Positions 26,901 through 34,830 of a DNA stretch of 64,000 bases are shown in pieces (within the stretch, counting starts at the first letter, position 1; each line of letters opens with the position of its first letter). This DNA is from Rhodospirillum sp047263945. Lineage in GTDB: Bacteria > Pseudomonadota > Alphaproteobacteria > Rhodospirillales > Rhodospirillaceae. The translations under genes and the position numbers were made by a program. Below the pieces are notes generated by a model, which was given only the letters and a program-made list of their open reading frames with translations, was not told the DNA's origin and did not search any database. Where the stretch lies: assembly GCF_047263945.1 (NCBI RefSeq), contig NZ_JBLAVB010000003.1, forward strand, positions 186,001 to 250,000. Direction: 5' to 3'.

Positions 26901-27053
26901 GGCTGCGAACTGGGGCAGGGCTACTATTACAGTAAGCCCGTGACGGCCGAGGCGTTTGAGGCCTTGATCCGGGGGTTGGATTCCGGCCATCGGGGTCGCC
27001 CCACCTTCCCGTCTCGGGTGTTTCTTGGGGGCGGTGGAATGGGCTCGGTATGA
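23901..27053 (+). CDS. PAS-GGDEF-EAL cyclic-di-GMP signalling protein with pseudo-receiver and orphan HisKA-like region
   Basis: This 1050-residue protein lacks obvious membrane helices. A receiver-like domain occupies residues 1-125, but the usual phosphoacceptor position reads DVIVFALEL, without Asp. A PAS-like domain (about 135-250) is followed by a HisKA-like helix with SHEARVPL (H284) but no ATPase domain. Two further PAS domains (about 350-460 and 470-595) precede an intact GGDEF motif (680-684) and an intact EAL domain (EAL 808-810, with NLSARQF, LELTES, DDFGTGYSSL and VAEGIET). The allosteric I-site RxxD is ENGD, so product inhibition is probably lost. Both synthesis and hydrolysis of c-di-GMP are possible. 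Confidence 0.9.
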   Translation: MLTVLLIEDNTHDSEVVAALLAEADCDDIVIDHASSLEQARVLVKGRESGHDVIVFALELAGEPGMDPLDTVLSLGRGAAVVAITDLHDEAIAESTLRRGAHDVLVKDCLTGDLLRRSIHYAVSCAGFLVDASAPDGFSFKALFDGLDDGIVVLDPQWSEAGEVLDFALRFVNPSGVGLLGLPGRDLAVEGVWKQADRMGLTGHLDWLAQVKTGRASASIQTMVGGAEGRTRVRLSATPLGQGVVVTMTDLTPRVGPDAMMRTALDDAQAAQEATLRLLDTLSHEARVPLTSVVDYAHKIEADQEGPKVAEYARHIADAAQGMERMLGDFLDRKRLEDLAQDVPGDLEGRRLMFDLAPDLICVVEGGVIRLINPAGASMLGLSQAEARGQVFLSFVTSSSQDLFRSGLADMMRDRSRHMATLVRGDGVEREVTVSAAPFGPNGGSGGGSYLVLARDTTDLEQAHRAAREREAWLRAITETMVDALIVIDGRGRVESFNPAAERMFGYKAEEILGQSINLLMNKVDAVSHDLYLARFLETRISKVIGIGRELWARRADGSDFPIELALSVMEPDGVPRFVGVIRDITDRKEYERRLMDVATLEPLTGLPNRVLLREKLATAARRAKAAAECFAVLFVDLDHFKKINDTLGHVVGDTVIREIGRRVQRHLKPENGDLVAHLGGDEFTMILGSMRNREDVRLRADALLADLALPYEFDGREVYTTATLGAVLFPEDGADIPTLLQNVDTAVHHAKRGGRGGLTFYEEDLSESATRRLRIETGLRRALERDEFDLHYQAKVDLVTGGVVGAEALLRWDGQDVGSVSPAEFVPVAEETGLVLPIGEWVLRRACEQTQAWVRKGLPPIRMGVNLSARQFSDPDLADKVGIILAETGLEPGMLDLELTESMLVEQGNQAVSALNRLKSLGITLSIDDFGTGYSSLSYLKRFPIDYLKIDRSFVMDLPNNHDDMAITRAIVSMANALRLRLVAEGIETPEQAEFLKGLGCELGQGYYYSKPVTAEAFEALIRGLDSGHRGRPTFPSRVFLGGGGMGSV

Positions 27054-27128
27054 GGGCGAGACCCCTTCCCTTGTTCAAGAAGGGTTGAGAGACGCCCGAA
27101 ATAGGGGCATTCTCCCGCTCCTTTTCCC

Positions 27129-27246
27129 TTAGATCAAACCGCCTTGAATCGGAATCGATTTAAGGCGGACACATTGATTTGGAATCAACAAGGTGAGCAT
27201 CGAGTGGACCGGAAAACCGGTGCTCACTTTTCCGCTTGATGCTCTA
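27129..27246. repeat. Composite palindromic intergenic repeat upstream of cimA
   Basis: Two inverted structures lie in tandem. CCGCCTTGAATCG and CGATTTAAGGCGG form a 13-bp stem with one mismatch near 27140-27168. GAGCATCGAG and CTTGATGCTC form an outer stem at about 27196-27244 that encloses ACCGG-AAAA-CCGGT. The element ends in GCTCTAGA, a hallmark of a repeat family widespread in alphaproteobacteria. It forms most of the cimA upstream region and may affect its expression. Confidence 0.55.
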
Positions 27247-27268
27247 GAAGACACGGATACCCATCGGC

Positions 27269-28873
27269 ATGACCAGCAATCGCGTCTATCTCTACGACAG
27301 CACCCTGCGCGACGGCGCCCAAACCCAGGGCGTGGATTTCTCCGCCATGGATAAGGCGGCGATTACCCGGGAGCTGGACGCGATTGGCATTGACTATGTG
27401 GAAGGCGGCTGGCCCGGGGCTAACCCCACCGACGACGCCTTCTTTGCCAACCCACCCGAGCTGTGCCGGGCTCGCTTGGCGGCCTTCGGCATGACCCGCC
27501 GGGCCGGACGCTCCGCCGAAAACGACCCAAGCCTCCAGGCCCTGTTTCAGACCAAGGCCGACATCGTCACCATGGTGGGCAAGACCTGGGATTTCCAATG
27601 TCGGGTGGCGATCGGTGTGGAGTTGGACGAGAATTTGCGGATGATTTCCGAGAGTGTCGCCCATGCCAAGACCCGGGTTTCGGAAGTGATGTTCGACTGC
27701 GAGCATTTTTTCGACGGCTACAAGGACAATCCGGAGTTTTCCTTGGCCTGCGTCAAGGCCGCCTATGATGCCGGCGCGCGCTGGGTCGTGCTGTGCGATA
27801 CCAACGGCGGTACCCTGCCGCACGAAATCGAAGCCATCGTTTCCGAGGTCGCCAAGACCGTGCCGGGGGATCACCTGGGCATCCACTGCCACGACGACAC
27901 GGACAATGCCGTGGCCAACAGTCTGGCGGCGGTGCGGGCCGGGGCACGGCAGGTGCAAGGCACTCTGAATGGCCTGGGTGAGCGCTGCGGCAACGCCAAC
28001 CTGATCTCAATCATCCCCAGTCTCATGCTGAAAATGGGCTACGAGACGGGACTGACCGCCGAGGACCTCACCCGCCTGAAACACCTGTCCCATATGCTCG
28101 ATGAGCGGCTCAATCGGGCACCTGCCCGGGGGGCGGCCTATGTGGGGGATAGCGCCTTTGCCCATAAGGGGGGGCTTCATGTCTCCGCCGTGGAGCGGGA
28201 CCCCCGCTGTTATGAACATGTGGAACCGGAAAAGGTGGGCAACGCCCGGCAGATCTTGGTCTCCAATCAGGCGGGGCGCTCCAATGTGGTGGCCCGCTTC
28301 AAGGAGATTGGTCTGGATGTCGATCCCAAGGATCCCAAGCTGGCCGATCTGCTCGACCGGGTGAAGCAATTGGAGTCCGAGGGCTATGCCTACGACGGGG
28401 CGGAGGCCAGCTTCGAGCTGCTGGCCCGGCGTCAATTGGAGAGCGTGCCGGAGTACTTCAAGCTCACCAGCTTCCGGGTGATCGATGAGCGACGCTGGAA
28501 TGCCAAGGGTGACCTGATCACCCTGTCGGAGGCGACCATCAAAGCGGTGGTCGGCGACAGGAACTACATGACCGTGGCCGAGGGCAATGGTCCGGTGGAC
28601 GCGCTCAACGCCGCCTTGCGCAAGGTGTTGCTGACCGTTTATCCGCACCTCAACGACCTGCGTCTGGTGGACTATAAGGTGCGAATTCTGACATCAGAAG
28701 CGGCGACCGCAGCGGTCACCCGGGTGATGATCGAAAGCACCGACGGGTCTGGTGAACATTGGTCTACGGTGGGAGTTTCGGCCAATATCATCGATGCCAG
28801 CTTCAACGCCCTGCACGACTCCATCACCTACAAGCTGATGAAGGCGGAGCGGAACGGGAAGGCCGCAGAGTAA
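27269..28873 (+). CDS. cimA: Citramalate synthase
   Basis: The 534-residue enzyme belongs to the 2-isopropylmalate synthase superfamily, citramalate branch, and condenses acetyl-CoA with pyruvate towards 2-oxobutanoate and isoleucine. The N-terminal TIM barrel has YDSTLRDGAQTQGVDFS, the metal-binding GIHCHDDTDNAVANSL, and QGTLNGLGERCGNANL. The C-terminal LeuA-type regulatory domain follows residue about 390 (RVIDERRWNAKGDLITLSEA). The glycine-rich GGWPGANPTDDAFF motif separates it from LeuA. Its TAA overlaps the ATG of trmJ (TAATG), so translation is coupled. Confidence 0.9.
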   Translation: MTSNRVYLYDSTLRDGAQTQGVDFSAMDKAAITRELDAIGIDYVEGGWPGANPTDDAFFANPPELCRARLAAFGMTRRAGRSAENDPSLQALFQTKADIVTMVGKTWDFQCRVAIGVELDENLRMISESVAHAKTRVSEVMFDCEHFFDGYKDNPEFSLACVKAAYDAGARWVVLCDTNGGTLPHEIEAIVSEVAKTVPGDHLGIHCHDDTDNAVANSLAAVRAGARQVQGTLNGLGERCGNANLISIIPSLMLKMGYETGLTAEDLTRLKHLSHMLDERLNRAPARGAAYVGDSAFAHKGGLHVSAVERDPRCYEHVEPEKVGNARQILVSNQAGRSNVVARFKEIGLDVDPKDPKLADLLDRVKQLESEGYAYDGAEASFELLARRQLESVPEYFKLTSFRVIDERRWNAKGDLITLSEATIKAVVGDRNYMTVAEGNGPVDALNAALRKVLLTVYPHLNDLRLVDYKVRILTSEAATAAVTRVMIESTDGSGEHWSTVGVSANIIDASFNALHDSITYKLMKAERNGKAAE

Positions 28874-29655
28874 TGGCTGGCACCAACCACACCCGCGCCG
28901 CCCTGGTTTCGGGCGACGACGCCCCCGTTGTCATCCTGATCCAACCGCAATTGGCGGAGAACGTGGGCATGGTCGCCCGGGCGATGCTCAATTGCGGTCT
29001 GACCCGCCTGCGCCTTGTCGCCCCGCGCGAGGACTGGCTGTCGGAGAAGGCCATCGCCGCGTCCTCTGGTGCGGATGGCTTGCTGCGGCAGGCCCGGGAC
29101 TACGACAGCACGGAAGCGGCGGTGGCGGATTTGACCCGGGTGTATGCCACCACGGCCCGGCGTCGGGATATGGTCAAGACCCTGCTGACTCCCCGCACCG
29201 CCGCGGCCAAGCTGCGGGGCTTTATCGCCGGGGGAGAAAAGCCCGGCGTGATGTTCGGACCGGAGCGCACGGGGCTGTCCAACGATGATGTGGCCCTGGC
29301 CGATGCGATTATCGAAGTGCCGTTGAATCCGGCCTATTGTTCGCTCAATCTGGCCCAGGCGGTGTTGTTGATGGGCTATGAGTGGTTCCAGTCCGGCGAT
29401 GAGTCTCCGCCCGAACAGCTGGTCACCAATGGCACCCTGCCGGCCAACCGGGAGGTGTTGATGAACTTCTACACCCATCTGGAGCGGGAACTGGACGCCT
29501 GCGGGTTCCTGCGCGTGTCCGACAAACGCCCGAGCATGGTGCGCAATCTGCGCAACATCTTTAATCGGGCCGAATTGACGGAGCAGGAGGTGCGTACCCT
29601 GCATGGCGTGATCAAGGAACTGCGCCACGGGCGGAACCAGGGCGACGGTGAATAG
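28873..29655 (+). CDS. trmJ: tRNA (cytidine/uridine-2'-O-)-methyltransferase TrmJ
   Basis: The 260-residue protein is a SPOUT-class methyltransferase that modifies position 32 of tRNA. Signatures are the N-terminal VVILIQPQLAENVGMVARAM, a central GVMFGPERTGLSNDDVALAD, and IIEVPLNPAYCSLNLAQAV of the knot region. A C-terminal helical extension (residues 180-260) is typical of TrmJ. The start at 28873 overlaps the cimA stop by one base. Confidence 0.88.
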   Translation: MAGTNHTRAALVSGDDAPVVILIQPQLAENVGMVARAMLNCGLTRLRLVAPREDWLSEKAIAASSGADGLLRQARDYDSTEAAVADLTRVYATTARRRDMVKTLLTPRTAAAKLRGFIAGGEKPGVMFGPERTGLSNDDVALADAIIEVPLNPAYCSLNLAQAVLLMGYEWFQSGDESPPEQLVTNGTLPANREVLMNFYTHLERELDACGFLRVSDKRPSMVRNLRNIFNRAELTEQEVRTLHGVIKELRHGRNQGDGE

Positions 29656-29669
29656 GGCGCCTCCGCGCC

Positions 29670-29697
29670 TTGACACACCCGTTGTCCTGACTATAGT
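29670..29697 (+). promoter_or_regulatory. Strong sigma-70 promoter for rpsD
   Basis: TTGACA (29670-29675) and TATAGT (29692-29697) are separated by 16 bases. The -35 box is perfect. Transcription from about 29704 gives a leader of about 110 bases before rpsD. Confidence 0.75.
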
Positions 29698-29811
29698 GCG
29701 CGCTTCACTTCCGGGAACGCGGGTCTCCGGACCCCGTCCTGTTGTCTGTCTGGATAACGGGGCCTACCGGGACATGAACCAACAACAACCACTAGATGGT
29801 GAGACAGTCGT

Positions 29812-30426
29812 ATGGGCAAACGCCTTAATTCGAAGCATAAGATTGACCGGCGCCTTGGCGTCAACCTCTGGGGTCGCCCCAAGAGCCCCATCAACAAGCG
29901 GGAATATGGCCCGGGTCAGCACGGTCAGCGTCGCAAGAAGCCGTCCGACTTCGGCACCCAGTTGATGGCCAAGCAGAAGCTGAAGGGCTACTACGGAAAC
30001 ATCAGCGAGAAGGCTTTCCGCAAGTATTACGAGGAAGCCAACAGCCTGCGTGGTGATACCTCCGAGAACCTGATTTCCATCCTGGAGACCCGCCTCGACG
30101 CCGTGGTCTACCGGATGAAGATCGTTCCGACCGTTTTCGCCTCTCGCCAGGTGATCAGCCATGGGCACATCCTGGTCAACGGCACCCGCGTTACCGTCGC
30201 GTCCTACCGCGTGAAGGAAGGCGATGTGGTCGAGGTCAAGGAAAAGTCCAAGCAGATGCCCCTGATCCTCGAGTCCGTACAGTCCGCAGAGCGCGACGTG
30301 CCGGAATACGTGGAATTCGACCCGAAGGGCATGAAGGGCTCCTTCATCCGCGTTCCCAAGTTCGAGGACGTGCCCTATCCGGTCCAGATGGAACCGAATC
30401 TGGTGGTCGAGTTCTACTCCCGCTAA
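29812..30426 (+). CDS. rpsD: 30S ribosomal protein S4
   Basis: The 204-residue protein is a primary 16S rRNA-binding protein of the small subunit body. Recognisable parts are KHKIDRRLGVNLWGRPKSP, QHGQRRKKPSDFGTQL and the S4 domain (RLDAVVYRMKIVPTVFASRQ, HGHILVNGTRVTVASY). Length is standard. It stands alone with its own strong promoter and a bidirectional terminator, as often in alphaproteobacteria. Confidence 0.97.
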   Translation: MGKRLNSKHKIDRRLGVNLWGRPKSPINKREYGPGQHGQRRKKPSDFGTQLMAKQKLKGYYGNISEKAFRKYYEEANSLRGDTSENLISILETRLDAVVYRMKIVPTVFASRQVISHGHILVNGTRVTVASYRVKEGDVVEVKEKSKQMPLILESVQSAERDVPEYVEFDPKGMKGSFIRVPKFEDVPYPVQMEPNLVVEFYSR

Positions 30427-30446
30427 GGTGCCTTCTGTATCTGACG

Positions 30447-30485
30447 AAAACGGCCCCGAGAGCGATCTCGGGGCCGTTTTTTATT
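30447..30485. terminator. Bidirectional terminator between rpsD and modC
   Basis: AAAACGGCCCCGAGA (30447-30461) pairs perfectly over 15 bp with 30466-30480 around a GCGA loop. T-rich tails occur on both strands, so it can stop both rpsD and the convergent modC transcript. The modC stop codon (30481-30483) abuts the stem. Confidence 0.9.
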
Positions 30486-31614
30486 CCCCGACCGGGGTCG
30501 AGATCGGAAGGGTTTCATGTTCCGCCACTTCTCCGCGGATCAACGAGACGGCTTTGACCAGAGCGAAGACGGCCATGCCCCGGGTCAGCCCAAGGTCATG
30601 CAGAGCGCGCGGCGTGATGCGGGCCCAAAGGCGGCAGGTCTCGTCCGTGCCGCCCGCATCAAGCACCACATGGACCCGACCGTCGGGCGCCTCTTCGAAG
30701 CCGACCACTTTGGCGGGCAGGATGTTTTGGATGGAGATGCCCCGAGGGCGCTCCGTGGCGATGGAAATGTCCGCCGCAGCGATGCGGACCCGCGTCGGCG
30801 TGCCTATGGGCAGGTTGACGGGACGCACGCTGAGGAGCCCCGCCGGGCTGTCGAGGAGGGTTGTTGCGTCGCCCGGAGAGTGGCTATGCACCCGGGCCGT
30901 CACCACCGCGCCTGCGTCCCGTTGGGTTGCGAAAAGCGGGATGTCCGGGCGGGCTAAAACCGCCTCCACCGGTCCGGCTGCCGCGACCTTTCCCGCCTCG
31001 ATGAGAACAAGTGTATCGGCTAGGCGCAAGACCTCGTCCATGGCGTGGCTGACGTAAAGGATCGGCAGGTCAAAGGCTTTCGGAAGGCGGGCGATGAAGG
31101 GCAGGACCTCGTCCTTGCGCTGGGCGTCCAGGGCGGCCAGGGGTTCGTCCATCAGAAGAATGCGCGGGCTCGCCAGCAGGGCACGGCCAATGGCGACCCG
31201 TTGTTTCTCGCCGCCCGATAGGCGGGCAGGGCGGCGGTCGAGCAATCGGCCAATGCCCAGCAGCTCCACCACGTCCTCTTCCTTGACGAAGCGGTCTGCG
31301 GCGGGGATCAAGGTCATGCCGTAATGCAGGTTCTGGCGGACGGTCAGGTGGGGGAACAGGCGCCCGTCTTGGAAGACGTAGCCCAAACGCCGTTTGTGGG
31401 TGGGCAGGTCGATCCGCTTGGCCGAATCGAAAAGCGTGCGCCCATCCACGGTGATATGCCCCCGGTCGGGTTGGGACAGTCCGGCAACCATGGAGATGAC
31501 GGAGGTCTTGCCCGCTCCCGAGCGTCCGAACAGGGCGGTAACCCCCTTGTCGGCCTGGATGGCGATGTCCAGCGCGAGGGCGCCTTGCTGGCGTTGAACG
31601 GCGATATCGAGCAT
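30481..31614 (-). CDS. modC: Molybdate ABC transporter ATP-binding protein
   Basis: The 377-residue protein powers molybdate uptake. It has Walker A GRSGAGKTS (about 30-38), a Q-loop YVFQDGRLFPH, the ABC signature LSGGEKQRVAIGRAL and Walker B ILLMDEPLAALD. The C-terminal Mop/TOBE domain (about 290-370) binds oxyanion. It begins 18 bases after modB with AAGG upstream. Confidence 0.93.
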   Translation of the reverse strand: MLDIAVQRQQGALALDIAIQADKGVTALFGRSGAGKTSVISMVAGLSQPDRGHITVDGRTLFDSAKRIDLPTHKRRLGYVFQDGRLFPHLTVRQNLHYGMTLIPAADRFVKEEDVVELLGIGRLLDRRPARLSGGEKQRVAIGRALLASPRILLMDEPLAALDAQRKDEVLPFIARLPKAFDLPILYVSHAMDEVLRLADTLVLIEAGKVAAAGPVEAVLARPDIPLFATQRDAGAVVTARVHSHSPGDATTLLDSPAGLLSVRPVNLPIGTPTRVRIAAADISIATERPRGISIQNILPAKVVGFEEAPDGRVHVVLDAGGTDETCRLWARITPRALHDLGLTRGMAVFALVKAVSLIRGEVAEHETLPISTPVGE

Positions 31615-31632
31615 CTCGACCTTTCTCTTTCC

Positions 31633-32331
31633 CTATCCCTGAAGGGCGCGGTTGACCCGACGGGCCAGGAGTTCTGAAGCAAGCAAGGCGGCCAGGGCCA
31701 CCACCACCGAGATCACGCAGAGTCGCGCAGCAGCAGCCTCTCCCCCCGGGATTTGGGTTTGGGTGTAGAGGGCCAGGGGCAGGGTCCGGGTCTGCCCGGG
31801 GATGTTCGAGACAAAGGTGATGGTTGCGCCGAACTCCCCCAGACAGCGGGCGAAGCCCAGGATCAATCCGGTGAGGATTCCCGGGACGACCAGGGGCAAG
31901 GTGACGGTTGCGAAGACCCGCCAGGGTCCGGCGCCCAGGGTGCGGGCTGCGGCTTCCAGTCCTTGATCCACGTTCTCCAGGGAGAGCCGGATGGCCCGGA
32001 CCACAAGGGGAAAGGCCACGACAGCGGAGGCCACGGCGGCACCTTTCCAATTGAAGGCGAGGACGATGCCGAACCACTGGTCCAACACCGATCCGATTAC
32101 TCCCTTGCGTCCCAGGCCGATGAGCAGAAGATAGCCCACGACCACCGGCGGCAGGACGAGAGGCAAATGGATGATGCCATCAAGCAGGGTTTTCCCGAGG
32201 AAATTCCGCCGGGCCAACAGCCAAGCCAGGGCAATACCCGGGGGTAAACTGCCGAGAATGCCCCAAAAGGACACCTGAAGACTGAGAAGGAGGGCTTCGG
32301 TTTCGGCGGGAGTCAGCAGGAGGGCATCCAT
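31633..32331 (-). CDS. modB: Molybdate ABC transporter permease
   Basis: The 232-residue inner-membrane permease has about five hydrophobic segments and the EAA-type loop (ENVDQGLEAAARTLGAGPWR). It starts MDALLLTPAETEALLLSLQ at 32331. The frame is open 33 codons further upstream, but those residues look non-coding and the start has AAGGAA upstream. The periplasmic binding protein gene modA is not adjacent, so it must lie elsewhere. Confidence 0.9.
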   Translation of the reverse strand: MDALLLTPAETEALLLSLQVSFWGILGSLPPGIALAWLLARRNFLGKTLLDGIIHLPLVLPPVVVGYLLLIGLGRKGVIGSVLDQWFGIVLAFNWKGAAVASAVVAFPLVVRAIRLSLENVDQGLEAAARTLGAGPWRVFATVTLPLVVPGILTGLILGFARCLGEFGATITFVSNIPGQTRTLPLALYTQTQIPGGEAAAARLCVISVVVALAALLASELLARRVNRALQG

Positions 32332-32431
32332 GCGCGGGTTCCTTCGGCGGACTGGGTGCGGTGCGGCAAGTACCCCCACTGTATAAGGAGACCCTCTCTT
32401 ATGTCCATCCGTGCAGAAGTCTATGCCCAAG

Positions 32432-32497
32432 AAAAAAAGAGGGGTCTGGGGACATCCTCCCCAGCCGGGTGTGGGCGGGAGCCCACCGAACCTCTCT
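32432..32497 (-). terminator. Terminator downstream of ptsP
   Basis: On the minus strand, just after the ptsP stop, GTGGGC/GCCCAC and CTGGGGA/TCCCCAG (32446-32464) hairpins lie inside an outer AGAGG/CCTCT pairing. A run of seven T (32432-32438) follows. This is a well-formed intrinsic terminator that separates ptsP from modB. Confidence 0.75.
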
Positions 32498-32519
32498 TTC
32501 TCACCCTTCAGTCGGAGGG

Positions 32520-34787
32520 TTAGGCCAGTTCAATCCCGTGATCCTTGGCGAAGGTCCGCAGTTTGCTGCGGACGGATACGTCAGGTTGATCCAGCAACGA
32601 CATGACGTAGGGTTTCACCTCTGACAGGTCGGTGGAGAGGAGCATCTGCTTCACGGGACCCATGCCCGGGGCCGCGAGGGACAGGAAGCGGAACCCGAGG
32701 GCCGCCAGGGCCAGGGCTTCCAGGGGGCGGGAGGCCATCTCACCGCAGAGCGAGACCGGAACTGCCGCGACATTGCACAGATCCAAGATGCGCTTGAGCA
32801 GGGAGAGTGCCGGGGGCGAGAGGGGGTCATACCGTCCGGCTATGCGTGGATTGCCCCGGTCAGAGGCGAAGGTGAACTGCATCAGGTCATTGCTGCCGAT
32901 GGAGACAAAATCCACACCGTCCTTCAACAGGGCGGGCAGATGCCAAACCAGGGAGGGCACCTCCAGCATGGTTCCGACGCGCACCCGTTCGGGCGGTCGC
33001 GTGCCCCGGGCGGCTTCCCGGACCAATTCCAGGTCCACCAGGGCACGGGCGGCCCGGTATTCGGCCACATTGGCCACCATGGGGAACATGACGCGCAGTT
33101 CCCGCCCGCCCGAGGCGCGGATCAGGGCCCGGATCTGGGCGCGGAGGATCGCCGGGCGGTCCAGCGTGATGCGGATGGAGCGCCAGCCGAGGGCCGGGTT
33201 GTCCTCTGATGCCCTTTGCCAATAGGGTAGCAGCTTGTCGCCGCCCACATCCAGGGTGCGGAAAGTGACTGGCTTGTCCCCGGCCATTTCCAGGACCTTG
33301 CCATACAACTGGGTCTGGCTGTCGACGCTGGGCAGGCTGGAGCGGGCCATGAAGGGGATTTCCGTGCGGTAGAGGCCCACGCCGTCCGCGCCGGTTTCCG
33401 CCAGGTTGCCCATGTCCATCATCAGACCGGCGTTGATCATCAGCTTGATGCGTTTGCCATCCCTGGTGATCGGCGGTTTGTCCTTAAGGGCGTGGTAGAA
33501 GGCGCGCCTTTGCTGGCGGGCCTTGACGCCATCGAGGAAGGCGCCGCGCACGTCCTCGCCGGGGCGGGCGAAGACCTGACCGTGCTCGCCATCCACCACC
33601 ACCGGATCCAGGGGGGCGACGCGCTGGAAAATGCTTGGCACCTGACCGATGACGGGGATGTCGAGCGCCTTGGCGACGATCACCGCATGCATGCCTGGGC
33701 TGCCTTCTTCCATGATCACGCCGCGCAGGCGCGACGGATCATAGTCCAGCAGTTCCGCCGGTCCCAGGCTGCGACAGATGAGGATCACATGGTCGGGGAG
33801 GTCGCTCATGGCCGCCGTGGAGCCGTCGCCGGTCAGGTGACGCAGCAGGCGGTTGGCCAGATCCTCCAGGTCGTGGAGGCGTTCACGCAAATAGGGATCG
33901 CTGACCTGGGCCATGCGGGCGCGCATGTCGTCATCGACCTTGCGCACCGCCGCTTCTGCGGACAGGCCGGTCTTGATGTGTTCGGTGATGCGCCCGACCC
34001 ACCCCTTGTCCTCGGCGAACATGCGGAAGGTTTCCAGGACGTCGGTGTATTCTCCGGCCAAGTGCCGCTGCTCGGCCAGCATGGAATCGATGCTTCGGCG
34101 CATTTCCCGCAGGGCGTCGCGCAGGCGCGCCAATTCGCTGTCCGTATCGTCGGCCAGCAGACGGGTCACATGGACCTCTGGCTGATGGTAAACGGCGATG
34201 CCCACGCCGATGCCAGGGTTCAGCGTCGCACCTTCCAGGCGCAGGGGCAGGACGGCGTTGCCCGCCACGGTCCCCAATTCGTGTTCATGGACCAGCTTGG
34301 CCCCGGCCAACAGCTCGGACAGGACCATGGCGACGGTTTCCAGGACCTCCTGTTCGAAATCCTGGTAGTCGCGGTTGTCCTTGTTCTGCACGGCCAAAAC
34401 GCCGATGACCTTGCCCCCCCGGATCAGGGGGACACCCGCGAGGGAGCGGTAGACATCCTCGCCCGTTTCCGGTCGGTAGGAAAAGCTGGGATGGGACCAG
34501 GCGTCTGCGGCCATCAGGGGCTGGGCCTTGGCGGCAATCTCGCCGATCAACCCCTCGCCGACGCGCATGCGCGTCTGGTGGACGGCGTCCTGGGACAGGC
34601 CTTCCGTGGCGAAGAGTTCCAGGACTTCGCCCGCGCGCATGACGTAGCAGGAACACACGTCCGTGCCGAGACCCTGAGCAATCAGGGTCACGACTCGGTT
34701 CAGTCGGTCCTGGGCTCCCCCTCCACCGGCCATGACGTCGCGCAGACGTCCCAGCAGACGGCGAGCGTCCTTTTCCCCCTTGGGCAT
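32520..34787 (-). CDS. ptsP: Phosphoenolpyruvate-protein phosphotransferase PtsP (EI-Ntr)
   Basis: The 755-residue protein starts the nitrogen-related phosphotransferase relay, passing phosphate from PEP to NPr. An N-terminal GAF domain (residues about 20-165, binds glutamine in family members) precedes the PTS enzyme I domains. The phosphorylatable histidine is H367 in GSPGMHAVIVAKALDIP, and the PEP-binding TIM barrel carries MIEEG-like motifs (GTMLEVPSLVWHLPALL, VDFVSIGSNDLMQFTFA, VSLCGEMASRPLEAL). It is 43 bases downstream of the nitronate monooxygenase gene and shares the leftward block with lysC, as in many alphaproteobacteria. Confidence 0.93.
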   Translation of the reverse strand: MPKGEKDARRLLGRLRDVMAGGGGAQDRLNRVVTLIAQGLGTDVCSCYVMRAGEVLELFATEGLSQDAVHQTRMRVGEGLIGEIAAKAQPLMAADAWSHPSFSYRPETGEDVYRSLAGVPLIRGGKVIGVLAVQNKDNRDYQDFEQEVLETVAMVLSELLAGAKLVHEHELGTVAGNAVLPLRLEGATLNPGIGVGIAVYHQPEVHVTRLLADDTDSELARLRDALREMRRSIDSMLAEQRHLAGEYTDVLETFRMFAEDKGWVGRITEHIKTGLSAEAAVRKVDDDMRARMAQVSDPYLRERLHDLEDLANRLLRHLTGDGSTAAMSDLPDHVILICRSLGPAELLDYDPSRLRGVIMEEGSPGMHAVIVAKALDIPVIGQVPSIFQRVAPLDPVVVDGEHGQVFARPGEDVRGAFLDGVKARQQRRAFYHALKDKPPITRDGKRIKLMINAGLMMDMGNLAETGADGVGLYRTEIPFMARSSLPSVDSQTQLYGKVLEMAGDKPVTFRTLDVGGDKLLPYWQRASEDNPALGWRSIRITLDRPAILRAQIRALIRASGGRELRVMFPMVANVAEYRAARALVDLELVREAARGTRPPERVRVGTMLEVPSLVWHLPALLKDGVDFVSIGSNDLMQFTFASDRGNPRIAGRYDPLSPPALSLLKRILDLCNVAAVPVSLCGEMASRPLEALALAALGFRFLSLAAPGMGPVKQMLLSTDLSEVKPYVMSLLDQPDVSVRSKLRTFAKDHGIELA

Positions 34788-34830
34788 GGGCTGTTCGCCT
34801 CCTCCTCTCGGTGAACCGAGCGGGTTTTTA

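Noticed and set aside
32332..32519. ModE-like operator upstream of modB
   Set aside because: GTATAAG-like sequence near 32380 is too short and asymmetric to call; no convincing ModE palindrome was seen.
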